Shown here: one piece after another, positions 36,363 to 44,666 of the stretch
How the letters are laid out: each line of letters starts with the position of its first letter
How positions within the stretch are numbered: the first letter of the stretch is position 1
NCBI RefSeq assembly: GCF_001499735.1
Contig: NZ_LN848257.1
Span: 2,679,570-2,724,235, forward strand
DNA: 44,666 nucleotides
Direction of reading: 5' to 3'
DNA from: Thiocapsa sp. KS1
GTDB lineage: Bacteria; Pseudomonadota; Gammaproteobacteria; Chromatiales; Chromatiaceae
Notes under the pieces: model-generated
What the model saw: the letters and a program-made list of their open reading frames with translations, nothing else
Told to the model about the DNA's origin: nothing
The model's database searches: none
Position numbers and translations under genes: made by a program

Positions 36363-36428
36363 GCGCCGGGACGCTCGTCGATCGAGCAGCCGAAATATGC
36401 ACGGAACCAAACATACGGAATCAATCGG

Positions 36429-37202
36429 ATGAGCAGCAAAACGCGGATCGGCGGCTTCACCCTGATCGAGATCATGATCGTCGTCGCAGTCATCGGCATC
36501 CTCGCCGCCATCGCGCTGCCTGCCTATCAGGACTACACGGTTCGGAGCAAGGTCAGCGAGGGGCTCGGCTTTGCCTCGGCGGCCAAGATCGCGGTGGTGT
36601 CCGCCTTCAGCCACGGCAGCTTGCCGGGGAGCAATGCCGAGGCAGGACTGTCCGATGCAGGCGATTTCGAAAGCCAATACGTCGAGTCGGTCAAGATCGA
36701 AAAAGGCGGCAACATCCGCGTCACCTTCAACGGCACCGTCCCGCAACTCGCGGGCAAAAGCGCCATGCTGGCCGCGACGGAGCGCGGCGGCGCGATCGAT
36801 TGGTGTTGTTACAGCCCGGATATCGAAGTGCGGTATATGCCGGCGTCTTGTCGGGATAGCGAAAGGTGTGGAGGTGCGGATCCAGTGCCGGAACCGGAGC
36901 CGGAACCGGAGCCGGAACCGGAACCGGAGCCGGAGCCGGAACCGGAGCCGGAACCGGAACCGGAGCCGGAACCGGAGCCGGAACCGGAGCCGGAACCGGA
37001 GCCGGAACCGGAGCCGGAGCCGGAGCCGGAGCCGACAGTACCAAAGCTTCCGGTGGACGGCGGTTGTCCTGATGGGTTCAAAGCGCAGGGCAGTTTCTGT
37101 CGGTCACCCGACGGCACTTGCCCGAGCGGATGGCTGTCGAAGCCGGGGAAACGTGGAGGCGAGACTGCGTGCTGCTATCCCGGATGGCCGGGCTGCAAAT
37201 AA
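36429..37202 (+). CDS. Type IV pilin-like protein with Pro-Glu repeats and Cys-rich tail
   Basis: 257 residues. The class III signal is clear: a short basic leader, cleavage between Gly9 and Phe10 in GG/FTLIE, Glu at +5 and a hydrophobic helix ([20 protein letters not shown]), so prepilin peptidase should process it. A short pilin-like head follows, with Cys127, 128, 142 and 147 forming likely disulfides. From Pro154 to Glu201 there are 24 consecutive Pro-Glu pairs, an extended rod-like spacer. The last 55 residues are a separate domain with six cysteines (213, 224, 231, 248, 249, 256) of the pattern [28 protein letters not shown]. It may present this domain on the cell surface or on a pilus. 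No other pil genes are near. The architecture is unusual and I do not recognise the tail. Confidence 0.88.
   Translation: MSSKTRIGGFTLIEIMIVVAVIGILAAIALPAYQDYTVRSKVSEGLGFASAAKIAVVSAFSHGSLPGSNAEAGLSDAGDFESQYVESVKIEKGGNIRVTFNGTVPQLAGKSAMLAATERGGAIDWCCYSPDIEVRYMPASCRDSERCGGADPVPEPEPEPEPEPEPEPEPEPEPEPEPEPEPEPEPEPEPEPEPEPEPEPEPTVPKLPVDGGCPDGFKAQGSFCRSPDGTCPSGWLSKPGKRGGETACCYPGWPGCK
36888..37034 (+). repeat. Hexanucleotide repeat encoding Pro-Glu
   Basis: 24 hexamers of CCGGAA or CCGGAG plus one final CCG, in frame with the pilin-like gene. The two variants mix irregularly, as expected from repeated slippage and unequal exchange. Copy changes keep the frame. Confidence 0.95.
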
Positions 37203-37550
37203 AACCCAAGCCTCGTCTTGAACCAGTGATGATTTCCGCGCTTATCAAACTCGGCAGGACGGGACACTCGCCCCGTCCGTCACCTTGGGTAATTTTCGGG
37301 AAAGGATGGCATACGAATTCATTCGCACCTGCGGCTCTTCCGGGCATGCGCAGTCGGGATACTTCCTCCGGCCCCCGATTGCGTTCAGCGCGGTTTCAGG
37401 GACCCTAGAGTCTCGCCCGAGACCTCGCTGCCCGTGAGGTCGGCGGGAGAGGACGACTGCAAGTCGTCGATCCCGGTGGAGCGCCGCTTGGCCGCGTTCC
37501 TTCAGGTCGTGCGGGCATGCGCAGGCGGGATGCTGATTTCCGGAAATAGC
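37203..37550. other. 348-bp gap between convergent genes
   Basis: Contains a perfect hairpin GACGACT/AGTCGTC (37452-37458, 37462-37468, 3-nt loop), possibly the terminator of the minus-strand lipoprotein gene, and two near-identical copies of GGGCATGCGCAG followed by CGGGA (about 37342 and 37513). No credible gene. Confidence 0.5.
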
Positions 37551-37901
37551 CTAAGCACAGGTCGGCGACAACCGTATCCGCTGATTCTGCCGCGTATCGG
37601 CCCAAATGATCCGGCGGCACTCGTTGAAGCCGAGCGTATAGACCAGCAGGTACTGACCCGGATCGACCGTGAAGGTGAACGCCTCGTCGCGACCGATGCG
37701 ATAGATCTCTTGGCCGTCGAGCTCGACCCGCATGGTCGCAAACCAACCGGCCAAGGATCCGTCTCGGTAGAGCGTGATGTTCGCGGCTTCGGCCGGGTTG
37801 GTCACGGTCGGCAAGGTGCCTGACTGTCCACCCGTGGCGCAGCCCGCGGTGAGTGCGATGGTCGCAACGGCGCTGATCAAGCCAATCCTGACACTGCTCA
37901 T
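37551..37901 (-). CDS. Small lipoprotein, unknown function
   Basis: 116 residues from ATG 37901, with AAAGGG 8 nt upstream. The signal peptide ends in the lipobox LTAGC with Cys21 as lipid anchor; Ala at +2 suggests outer-membrane sorting. The mature part is a small beta-rich domain (ITLYRDGSLAGWFATMRVEL, IYRIGRDEAFTFTVDPGQYL), a PEGA-like or immunoglobulin-like fold used to display short structural domains, with one pair of cysteines near the end (NECRRI, SPTCA). Convergent with the pilin-like gene, divergent from folP. Function unknown. Confidence 0.8.
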   Translation of the reverse strand: MSSVRIGLISAVATIALTAGCATGGQSGTLPTVTNPAEAANITLYRDGSLAGWFATMRVELDGQEIYRIGRDEAFTFTVDPGQYLLVYTLGFNECRRIIWADTRQNQRIRLSPTCA

Positions 37902-38126
37902 TTCGGTACCCTTTCCGTTTGCTCGTCCGAGCCGGGCGTCGCCCCGATCCCGGTCCGAGATCCCGATCGGTGCGCAAGGCCGAGTCGGCGTTATCCTGCC
38001 GGCGAGACTCGCCGATCCAACCCACCCGCCGCAACGCGCGGGCGATACTCAACGACCGCGCAACGCGTCGGGATCATGCACGCATCGCCCGCGCAACGTC
38101 AAAACCAATCGACCGGAGTCCGGCAG

Positions 38127-38963
38127 ATGAAGAGTACGCCGTCGAGGCACGACACACCGCCCCTCATTATGGGCATTCTCAACGTCACGCCGGACAGTTT
38201 TTCCGATGGCGGGCGCTATTCGGAAACCGCCGTTGCGGTGAGGCATGCCCTCGGGATGATCGACGAGGGTGCCGACCTGATCGACATCGGCGGGGAATCC
38301 ACGCGACCGGGCTCGCAGCCCGTACCCGCGCCGGAGCAAGAGCACCGGGTCATCCCGGTGATTCAGCGTCTGCGCGAATGCGTGCCCGCCACAACCCTGA
38401 TCAGCATCGACACCACCTCCGCCCGAGTGGCCGAGTCCGCGCTCGATGCCGGTGCCGACTGGATCAACGACACCTCCGCCGGACGCGACGATCCGGCGAT
38501 GCTCGCACTGGCGGCCGAGAGGGGCGTGCCGATCGTCCTGATGCATCGGCAAGGGATGCCGGACGCAATGCAGCAGAACCCGCATTACGCGGACGTGGTC
38601 GCGGAGGTTCGGGGATTTCTCGTCGAGCGCATCGAGGCGGCGTTGGCCGCGGGTGTCGCCCGGGAGAAGATCCTGACCGATCCGGGTATCGGCTTCGGCA
38701 AGACGCTCGAGCACAATCTCGCCCTGATGGCCGGGTTGAGCGAGCTGGTCCGCCTCGGGCCGCCCGTTCTGCTCGGGGCCAGCCGCAAACGCTTCATGAG
38801 CGCCATCTGTCGGGAGCCGGATCTCGCCGCACTCATGCCCGCGACCTGCGCGACCACCGCGATCGGCGTCATGGCCGGCGTTAAGGTCTTTCGTGTACAT
38901 GATGTCGCCGGCAATCGCCAGGCGGCGGATGTGGCGTGGGTGGTCCGCGCAGCCGGAGGCTGA
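38127..38963 (+). CDS. folP: Dihydropteroate synthase FolP
   Basis: 278 residues from ATG 38127; GGAG 8 nt upstream supports it over the ATG at 38076. All family motifs are present: GILNVTPDSFSDGG (16-29), DIGGESTRPGS, SIDTTSARVAESAL, INDTSAG, DPGIGFGKTLEHN and GASRKRF. It condenses p-aminobenzoate with dihydropterin pyrophosphate in folate synthesis and is the target of sulfonamides. Often followed by glmM and preceded by ftsH, neither of which is here; it stands alone between a divergent lipoprotein gene and a convergent HugZ-like gene. Confidence 0.96.
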   Translation: MKSTPSRHDTPPLIMGILNVTPDSFSDGGRYSETAVAVRHALGMIDEGADLIDIGGESTRPGSQPVPAPEQEHRVIPVIQRLRECVPATTLISIDTTSARVAESALDAGADWINDTSAGRDDPAMLALAAERGVPIVLMHRQGMPDAMQQNPHYADVVAEVRGFLVERIEAALAAGVAREKILTDPGIGFGKTLEHNLALMAGLSELVRLGPPVLLGASRKRFMSAICREPDLAALMPATCATTAIGVMAGVKVFRVHDVAGNRQAADVAWVVRAAGG

Positions 38964-38999
38964 GTCGCGGGGTCGGAATAGCTCGACTCGCATCCGCCT

Positions 39000-39560
39000 T
39001 CAGGTTGCGGCATCCCCTCGGGGAACGTCGCGACGACCGCTCTCCCGAACGTGCCGGATACGGGCGAGTTGGACGTCGTCGATGGCGAACGCCTTGCCGA
39101 AACCCTTCACGTAAAGCCCGCGCTCCGGACGCAATCGCAGGAGATGAAAATCAGGCAGGGCACGCAAGGTTGCGACGAGGCCGCCGAAGCGGGTCTCCAA
39201 ACCATCGAGGACGCTGTCGTGCATGTCCGAACCGCGGGCGACCTCCTCGACCCCGCACCTGAAGGTCAGACGTCGGCGCACGAACGCGTGAGCGGCCGAT
39301 GCCTCGTCCTCGATGAAGAGCACGCTGACCCGACCCGTCTCGATGAGATTGGCTGTGTGGGTCGAGAGCTCGCTCACGAAGACGTAGAAGTCGCCTCCCA
39401 CCTCCAAATAGGGCGCGTAGCTCGCGTCGGGCTCGCCGTCCAAAGCGCAGGTCGCCATCAAAAGCGTCGAGAACCCGGCTCGAAAGCGAGAAAGCTCCGC
39501 GTGGATTGCATCGAGATCCGGCGAGGAATGTACGTCGGTGCGTGTCGGCTCTTGGGGCAT
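39000..39560 (-). CDS. HugZ/HutZ-like FMN-binding split-barrel protein
   Basis: 186 residues. ASYAPYLEVGGDFYVFVSELSTHTANL and VSVLFIEDE are those of pyridoxamine-phosphate-oxidase-like split barrels; the C-terminal LRLRPERGLYVKGFGKAFAI matches the HugZ/HutZ haem-degrading branch. Such proteins bind haem or flavin and release iron from haem. The start at 39560 has no strong ribosome-binding site. Convergent with folP, with 36 bp between stops. No haem uptake genes are close, so a role in iron recovery is an inference from the family. Confidence 0.8.
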   Translation of the reverse strand: MPQEPTRTDVHSSPDLDAIHAELSRFRAGFSTLLMATCALDGEPDASYAPYLEVGGDFYVFVSELSTHTANLIETGRVSVLFIEDEASAAHAFVRRRLTFRCGVEEVARGSDMHDSVLDGLETRFGGLVATLRALPDFHLLRLRPERGLYVKGFGKAFAIDDVQLARIRHVRESGRRDVPRGDAAT

Positions 39561-39822
39561 GGGTCGGCTGTGACTCGGGTCGTGGTGATGGATCGGCGAG
39601 GCCGGGGCCCGACAGGTCGGTCGCGGCGTCAGCCGAAAGAGCCCCGTCGCTCGGAGCGCTTGCCCTGGATCATCCGCGAGATCAAGGGCAGAATCGCCCT
39701 GCGGAACACGGCGCGATCGCCGCCCGACCGCATCGCTGGAAACGATCCTTCCAAACCCTGACTCGCGTCAAGCGCGTATCGGCTGACCAAGTCCGGTTTT
39801 CATCCTCCCGGGAGACTGCCCG

Positions 39823-41121
39823 ATGTCGCTGATCCGTCGCACCACGCTCGCGATCCTCTTGTTGGCCCTAACCCTGATGGTCGGCGCGCGCGCCCTCTTC
39901 GCGACGACGGCCGACGGCTCGGATGCGGCATCGAGCCTGCACATCACCGGATCCCTGAGCTATCAGGCCCGGGTCGCCCTGCCGCCGGACGCCCTTGCGA
40001 TCGTCGAGCTCAGAGATCCGAGCGTGCCGGGCGGGCGTCAAGTCGCCGAGCAGCGGATCGCCCTGGACGGCCGTCAGGTTCCGATCCCCTTCGAGCTCGT
40101 CGTCGAGCCCGGTGCGCTGCTTCCGGAGCAGACCTACCTGATCCGGGGCGCCATCCTGTCCGCGGGTCTGGCGGCGTGGCTCACGGATGAGGTGCCGCTC
40201 GTCCCGTCGGTCGAGTCGCTCGACCTGGGCGTCATCATGATGCATTCCTATGAGCCGCCTCCCTTCGCGAGCGAGCTCGTCTGCGGGGATCAGCCGATCC
40301 GCGTCGGCGTTCTGGAGGACCGGATGCGCCTGCAGGTCGGCGATCGGACCTTCGATCTGCGACAGGCGGTCTCGGCCTCCGGCGCCCGCTATGTCGCACT
40401 CGCCGACCCGACCACCTCCTTCTGGAGCAAGGGGGACCGCGGGATGCTCGAGGTCGCGGGCACCGCCTATCCGGAATGCATCCCGGTGGAGACCGCGAAG
40501 ACGCCGTTTCGCGCCACCGGCAACGAGCCCTTCTGGAGCCTCGTGCTCGGCGACAAACGGGTCGAGCTGATCACGGATCTCGGGGAGACCCGCATCGATG
40601 TCGGGCTGACCGAGCAGGAGCTGCTCGAAGACGGGCGCCGCTATCAAAATCTGCTGGAGAACCGAGAGCTCGTCATCAGCATCTTCGATCGACCCTGCGT
40701 GGACACCATGAGCGGTATGCCGTTCCCCGCGACGGTCGAGATCCAGCTCGACGATCGCAGGCTCGAGGGCTGCGGCGGGGATCCCGCCACGCTGCTTCAA
40801 GGAGCCGAGTGGGTGGTCGAGGACATCGGCGGCGGCGGCATCATCGATCGCTCGCGCGTCACGCTGAATTTCGGCGCCGACGGCCGTCTTTGGGGTCGGG
40901 CCTCCTGCAATACCTACCAGGGCGACTACACCCTGACCGGCGAGAGTCTCACACTCGCGCTCTCGGCGACGACCATGATGGCCTGCGCGCCTGCCTTGAT
41001 GGATCAAGAGAGCAAGGTCTTCGCTCTGCTTGCCCAGGTTCGTGCCTTCGAGCTGGATCCCACGGGGGCGCTTCTCCTCAAGATCGACGACAAGCCCGTC
41101 CTGCTTGCGCGTCGCGGCTAG
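39823..41121 (+). CDS. Four-domain envelope protein: YbaY, MliC, COG3650 and META/HslJ
   Basis: 432 residues with an N-terminal signal or anchor (LAILLLALTLMVGARALFA). Four recognisable small domains follow: YbaY-like (about 38-140, SYQARVALPPDALAIVELRD), a MliC lysozyme-inhibitor-like domain (150-220, with the pattern FASELVCGDQPIRVG and Cys154/Cys219), a COG3650-like domain (225-325, ATGNEPFWSLVLGD with Cys292/Cys317) and a C-terminal META/HslJ domain (326-432, SCNTYQGDY and MACAP). Each usually occurs alone or in pairs as a small lipoprotein; four in one chain is uncommon. MliC domains inhibit C-type lysozyme, HslJ is linked to outer-membrane stress. Likely periplasmic. Monocistronic. Confidence 0.85.
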   Translation: MSLIRRTTLAILLLALTLMVGARALFATTADGSDAASSLHITGSLSYQARVALPPDALAIVELRDPSVPGGRQVAEQRIALDGRQVPIPFELVVEPGALLPEQTYLIRGAILSAGLAAWLTDEVPLVPSVESLDLGVIMMHSYEPPPFASELVCGDQPIRVGVLEDRMRLQVGDRTFDLRQAVSASGARYVALADPTTSFWSKGDRGMLEVAGTAYPECIPVETAKTPFRATGNEPFWSLVLGDKRVELITDLGETRIDVGLTEQELLEDGRRYQNLLENRELVISIFDRPCVDTMSGMPFPATVEIQLDDRRLEGCGGDPATLLQGAEWVVEDIGGGGIIDRSRVTLNFGADGRLWGRASCNTYQGDYTLTGESLTLALSATTMMACAPALMDQESKVFALLAQVRAFELDPTGALLLKIDDKPVLLARRG

Positions 41122-41206
41122 ACGCTCCGATCGACGTGGAGCAGACGGCATCGGCGAGCCGACAGGAATCCGGAGTACGTACGACCCCGCGATTGACCGA
41201 GGTGGC

Positions 41207-41236
41207 TTGCTGCACGGCAGCAATGATGCGGATAAT
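41207..41236 (+). promoter_or_regulatory. Candidate promoter of iorAB-paaK
   Basis: TTGCTG (41207-41212), an 18-nt spacer and GATAAT (41231-41236), ending 38 nt before the iorA start. The -35 is also the left half of a perfect palindrome, TTGCTG-cacgg-CAGCAA (41207-41223), a possible operator. Confidence 0.45.
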
Positions 41237-41274
41237 GGCGGATTCGTGACGCCCTGACAGAGAGTAAGTCGACG

Positions 41275-42906
41275 ATGACGACCGCAGAACGGCAATTACT
41301 GAGCGGTGACGACGCGGTGGCCCTCGCCGCACTGCATGCGGGGGTGCGCCTGGGTACGGGTTACCCCGGCACCCCCTCGACCGAGATCCTGGAGACCTTC
41401 GACCGCCTCGGCGGGCATGCGCAATGGTCGCCGAACGAGAAGGTGGCGCTGGAGGTCGCGCTCGGGGTCGCCTTCGCCGGGGCGCGCACCCTGGTCACCA
41501 TGAAGCACGTCGGGCTCAACGTCGCGGCCGACCCGCTCTTTACCGCCGCCTACACCGACGTCGAAGGCGGCTTGGTGGTCGTTTCGGCCGACGATCCCGG
41601 CATGGCCTCCAGCCAGAACGAGCAGGACAACCGGCATTACTCACGCGCCGCCGCCATCCCGACGCTCGAGCCCTTCGACTCCCAGCAGGCGTACGACTTC
41701 ACGTTGCTGGCGTTCGAGATCTCGGAGCGCTGGAAGATCCCGGTCCTGCTGCGTCTCACCACGCGGGTCTGTCACGCCAAGACCATCGTCGTTCCGCGCG
41801 GACCCGTCGCGGGCGTGGCCGAGCCCCGCTTCGAGCACAAGATCCCGGCGCGCGTCATGATCCCGGCCTACGCCAAGCCGGCGCATCATCGTCTGCGCAC
41901 CAAGCTCGCCGAGATCGCCGCCTGGAACGAGGCCGAGGGCCCGATCCGGATCGACGCCGGCGACTCCACGCTCGGGATCGTCGCGACCGGCATCAGCGCC
42001 GTGCATGCGCGCGAGGCGGCCCCGGAGGCGAGCCATCTCACCGTCGGTATGACCTATCCGCTGCCGATCGAGCGCATCCGCGCCTTCGCCGCGGGGGTGG
42101 AGCGGCTCGTCGTCGTCGAAGAGGGCGATCCCGTCCTGGTCGAGGATCTTCGCGCCGCCGGCATCCAGGCCGAAGGCAAGCCGGAGATGTATCGCTTCGG
42201 CGAGCTGGACGTGGCGCGCGTGCGCCGCATCCTGGCCGGCGATACCAGCCCCGAGGCCGTCCCGCCCAAGGGCAAGCCGCCCGAGCTGTGTCAGGGCTGT
42301 GCGCACCGCGAGGTCTTCCAGGCGCTCAGGGACCTCGACTGCATCGTTGCGGGCGACATCGGCTGCTACACCCTCGGCGTGCTGCCGCCCTTCTCGGCCA
42401 TGGACACCTGCGTCTGCATGGGTGCGAGCATCGGCGTCGGACTGGGTCTGCGGCATGCGCTGCCCGAGGACCAGGCGCGTCGCGTGGTCAGCGTGATCGG
42501 TGATTCGACCTTCGTGCATTCCGGGCTGACCGGGATCGCGGAGATGGTCTACAACCCGCCGGCGACGGGCCATCTGGTGATGATCCTCGACAACGGCACG
42601 ACCGCGATGACCGGGTTGCAGGAGCACCCGGGGACCGGACGCCTGCTCGATCACTCCACGACCAACAAGCTGAGCTTCGAGGGCATTGCGCGCGCCATGG
42701 GCGTGCAGAACGTGCAGGTCGTCGAGACCACGGACAAGAGCCTGTCGCTCAAGGACCTGATCGCGGAGCTGCTTGCCAAACCCGAGACCTCGCTCCTGAT
42801 CACCCGCCAGCCCTGCGTCCTGGCCGCGCCCAAGATCCGCTTCTACGACAAGGCTGCGGCCGAGTCGGCGCGCGGGCACACCTGCTCCGCGGCGGTTGCG
42901 GACTGA
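41275..42906 (+). CDS. iorA: Indolepyruvate:ferredoxin oxidoreductase alpha subunit, no ferredoxin domain
   Basis: 543 residues. The N-terminal pyrimidine-binding half has GTGYPGTPSTEILETF and VTMKHVGLNVAADPLF; the thiamine-diphosphate-binding half has CQGCAHREVF, GDIGCYTLGVLPP and GDSTFVHSGLTG followed by ILDNGTTAMTG. IorA with IorB converts aryl pyruvates from Trp, Phe and Tyr to aryl-acetyl-CoA, reducing ferredoxin. Classical IorA ends with a domain carrying two 4Fe-4S clusters; here the chain ends after TRQPCVLAAPKI with no CxxCxxC motif. First of three genes: iorB starts 22 nt later, then paaK. The substrate is probably phenylpyruvate or indolepyruvate. Confidence 0.92.
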   Translation: MTTAERQLLSGDDAVALAALHAGVRLGTGYPGTPSTEILETFDRLGGHAQWSPNEKVALEVALGVAFAGARTLVTMKHVGLNVAADPLFTAAYTDVEGGLVVVSADDPGMASSQNEQDNRHYSRAAAIPTLEPFDSQQAYDFTLLAFEISERWKIPVLLRLTTRVCHAKTIVVPRGPVAGVAEPRFEHKIPARVMIPAYAKPAHHRLRTKLAEIAAWNEAEGPIRIDAGDSTLGIVATGISAVHAREAAPEASHLTVGMTYPLPIERIRAFAAGVERLVVVEEGDPVLVEDLRAAGIQAEGKPEMYRFGELDVARVRRILAGDTSPEAVPPKGKPPELCQGCAHREVFQALRDLDCIVAGDIGCYTLGVLPPFSAMDTCVCMGASIGVGLGLRHALPEDQARRVVSVIGDSTFVHSGLTGIAEMVYNPPATGHLVMILDNGTTAMTGLQEHPGTGRLLDHSTTNKLSFEGIARAMGVQNVQVVETTDKSLSLKDLIAELLAKPETSLLITRQPCVLAAPKIRFYDKAAAESARGHTCSAAVAD

Positions 42907-42927
42907 CTTCAGATCGGAGAGACACTG

Positions 42928-43425
42928 ATGGAGAAGGTGAAGAACATCGTCATCGCCGGACTCGGCGGCCAGGGGGTCCTGACGGCCTCCGACATGCTTG
43001 CCGAGGCGGCGTTTCGCGCCGGCTTCGATGTGAAGAAGAGCGAGCTGCACGGCATGAGCCAGCGCGGCGGCTCGGTGAGCAGCGACGTGCGCTACGGCGA
43101 GCAGGTCCTGAGCCCGATGGTCCCGGCCGGGGAGGCGGATGTGCTCTTGATCCTGGAAGCGACCCAGATCGAGATCAATCGCCCGATGCTGCGCGCCGGC
43201 GGGGTCCTGATCGGTCCGGACCTGCTGCCGGAAGGCGCACTCAAGAACAAGAAGAGCCTCAATGTCGCCCTGCTCGGTGCCGTCTCCACGGTGCTGGACA
43301 TCCCGCAGGAGCACTGGATGGCGGCCATCTACGCCAACCTGGCCGAGAAGCTGCACAAGGTCAACGACCAGGCCTTCGCCGTGGGGCGCGAGGCCGCGCT
43401 CCAAGGCTCGATCGCTCAACACTGA
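42928..43425 (+). CDS. iorB: Indolepyruvate oxidoreductase beta subunit
   Basis: 165 residues, somewhat short for the family. [16 protein letters not shown] (8-23) is the conserved gamma/beta-subunit signature, followed by [20 protein letters not shown], typical of IorB, and [17 protein letters not shown]. Forms the coenzyme-A-side partner of IorA. Starts 22 nt after iorA and is followed 11 nt later by paaK, so one message is likely. No iron-sulfur motif here either, so electrons must leave IorAB through a separate ferredoxin or acceptor. Confidence 0.93.
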   Translation: MEKVKNIVIAGLGGQGVLTASDMLAEAAFRAGFDVKKSELHGMSQRGGSVSSDVRYGEQVLSPMVPAGEADVLLILEATQIEINRPMLRAGGVLIGPDLLPEGALKNKKSLNVALLGAVSTVLDIPQEHWMAAIYANLAEKLHKVNDQAFAVGREAALQGSIAQH

Positions 43426-43435
43426 GAGGACCACC

Positions 43436-44666
43436 ATGCTGACAGAGCTCTGGAACGACGCCGAGGGCGGTTTCCACCCGGCCAGCGCGCCCGATTTTCT
43501 GCCGGAGACGGCGCTGAAGCAGGTGCAGCTACGACGGCTTCGCGCGGTCGTATCGCTCGCCTACGACAACGTCGCCCTCTTTCGCGCCCGGATGGAAGAG
43601 CGCGGCCTGACCCCGGACTCGATCCAGCGGCTCGAAGACATCCAGCAGCTCCCCTTCACGGTCAAGACCGACCTGCGCGACACCTACCCCTTCGGCCTCT
43701 TCGCCACGCCCATGAGCGACGTGGTTCGGCTGCATGCCTCCTCCGGCACCACCGGCAAGCCGATCGTCGTCGCCTACACGCGCGAGGACGTCGGCGTCTG
43801 GTCGGAGGTCATGGCGCGCACCCTCGCCTGCTGCGGGCTGCACCGCGGGGACATCCTGCAGAACGCCTTCGGCTACGGACTCTTCACCGGCGGCCTCGGC
43901 GCCCACTACGGCGCGGAGGCCCTCGGGGCGACCGTCGTCCCCATCTCGGGCGGCAACAGCGACCGCCAGATCATGCTGATCCGCGATTTCGGCGTCTCCG
44001 CACTCTGCTGCACCCCGAGCTATTTCACCTATCTGATCGAGCGTGCAGCCGAGCTGGGCGTCGATATGCGTTCGCTCCCCTTGCGCGCCGGCATCTTCGG
44101 GGCAGAGCCCTGGACCGACGGGATGCGTGATCACATCGAGGCCGCTGCGGGGATCAAGGCCTACGACATCTACGGCCTTTCGGAGATCATCGGCCCCGGC
44201 GTGGCGAGCGAATGCTCCGCCCAGCAGGGCCTTCACATCTTCGAGGACCATTTCTATCCCGAGATCATCGACCCGGAGACGGGCGAGGCCCTGCCCGACG
44301 GCGAAGAGGGCGAGCTGGTGCTCACCACGCTGAGCAAAAAGGCGATGCCGATGATCCGTTACCGCACCCGCGACATCACCGCGCTGATCAGCGAGCCCTG
44401 CGCGTGCGGGCGCACCATCCGGCGGATGCGGCGCATCGGTCGGCGCTCGGACGACATGTTCATCATTCGCGGCGTGAACGTCTTCCCGTCCCAGGTCGAG
44501 GCGGCCCTTCTGGCAGTCGAGGGCACGCTCCCGCACTACCAGATCATCCTCACCCGCGACCAGGGTCTGGACCAGATGTCGGTCGAGGTCGAGGTCACCC
44601 CCGAGGTCTTCAGCGACAAGATCCGTGCGCTCGAGGACGTGCGCGCGCGTCTGGCCAAGGCGATCG
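43436..44666 (+). CDS. paaK: Phenylacetate-CoA ligase PaaK, 3' end outside window
   Basis: 410 codons from ATG 43436 to the window end; the family has about 430-440 residues, so little is missing. AGAGGA stands 6 nt upstream. Adenylate-forming motifs are clear: [16 protein letters not shown] (P-loop-like), [25 protein letters not shown] and MIRYRTRD, with [20 protein letters not shown] near the end. It activates phenylacetate or related acids with ATP and CoA. Behind iorAB it would recapture free aryl acetates as CoA esters, or run in reverse to save ATP as in archaeal aryl-acid fermentation. Confidence 0.94.
   Translation, partial: MLTELWNDAEGGFHPASAPDFLPETALKQVQLRRLRAVVSLAYDNVALFRARMEERGLTPDSIQRLEDIQQLPFTVKTDLRDTYPFGLFATPMSDVVRLHASSGTTGKPIVVAYTREDVGVWSEVMARTLACCGLHRGDILQNAFGYGLFTGGLGAHYGAEALGATVVPISGGNSDRQIMLIRDFGVSALCCTPSYFTYLIERAAELGVDMRSLPLRAGIFGAEPWTDGMRDHIEAAAGIKAYDIYGLSEIIGPGVASECSAQQGLHIFEDHFYPEIIDPETGEALPDGEEGELVLTTLSKKAMPMIRYRTRDITALISEPCACGRTIRRMRRIGRRSDDMFIIRGVNVFPSQVEAALLAVEGTLPHYQIILTRDQGLDQMSVEVEVTPEVFSDKIRALEDVRARLAKAI

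Noticed and set aside
36888-37034. Possible CRISPR-like or minisatellite array
   Set aside because: Units are 6 bp, without spacers, in frame within a gene.
36809-37117. Ser-Gly repeat protein on the minus strand
   Set aside because: It is the reverse reading of the Pro-Glu repeat of the pilin-like gene; no start site or signal of its own.

Overview
The window is GC-rich, densely coding DNA with the gene content of a purple sulfur bacterium of the Chromatiaceae type (Gammaproteobacteria). The main evidence is a qmoAB-hdrCB cluster of the sulfur-oxidising kind, a cbbQ/cbbO-type pair, and many envelope genes of gammaproteobacterial type. The genus cannot be fixed from the sequence. No rRNA, phage, insertion sequence or CRISPR array is seen, and the only RNA gene is one tRNA-Thr(UGU).

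Left end (1-5017): four overlapping small genes encode membrane proteins. The two outer ones are paralogues with Tyr/Gly/Pro-rich N-termini and a shared LTNESVQ helix. They are followed by a P1B-type ATPase that has an arginine-rich PGRLRLR N-terminus and SCA in place of CPC in the membrane. After an unrelated cupin gene on the other strand comes a small HMA-like protein with the same PGRLRIR motif. Its promoter carries a Fur-box-like palindrome over the -35. I infer a ferrosome (fez)-like iron-compartment locus; this is the most interesting system here. It is followed by a HEPN-MNT toxin-antitoxin pair and a DUF900 hydrolase.

Middle (7245-21903): cbbQ-cbbO on the minus strand without Rubisco genes; a HerA/YjgR ATPase; an envelope rhodanese; a TerB-like protein; a four-helix membrane protein; a secreted cyclophilin with a eukaryotic-type insert; a Uma2 nuclease; then qmoA-qmoB-hdrC-hdrB. 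In that cluster the membrane QmoC subunit is replaced by soluble HdrC and HdrB, which would feed or draw electrons from the APS reductase arm of sulfite oxidation.

21904-22960 is a decayed patch: a Uma2 pseudogene broken by a 16-bp tandem duplication, and a truncated AbrB-like antitoxin. After a methyltransferase and an EamA transporter comes a minus-strand glycerol operon (glpK-glpD-glpF plus a Tat-exported solute-binding protein without its ABC permease). Then follow an L,D-transpeptidase lipoprotein, a cupin, a DUF4124 protein, tRNA-Thr, glcD-ruvB, a type IV pilin-like protein carrying 24 Pro-Glu repeats and a Cys-rich tail, a small lipoprotein, folP, a HugZ-like FMN protein, a four-domain envelope protein and iorA-iorB-paaK (aryl-pyruvate/phenylacetate metabolism; paaK runs off the window).

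Two families of intergenic inverted repeats run through the window. One has arms like TGAACCGCGTC/GACGCGGTTCA (five copies). In three copies the first arm begins with or contains the stop codon of the upstream gene; the other two end close to the ribosome-binding site of the next gene. The other has GTAGGGTGGA ends (two copies of about 81-85 bp).
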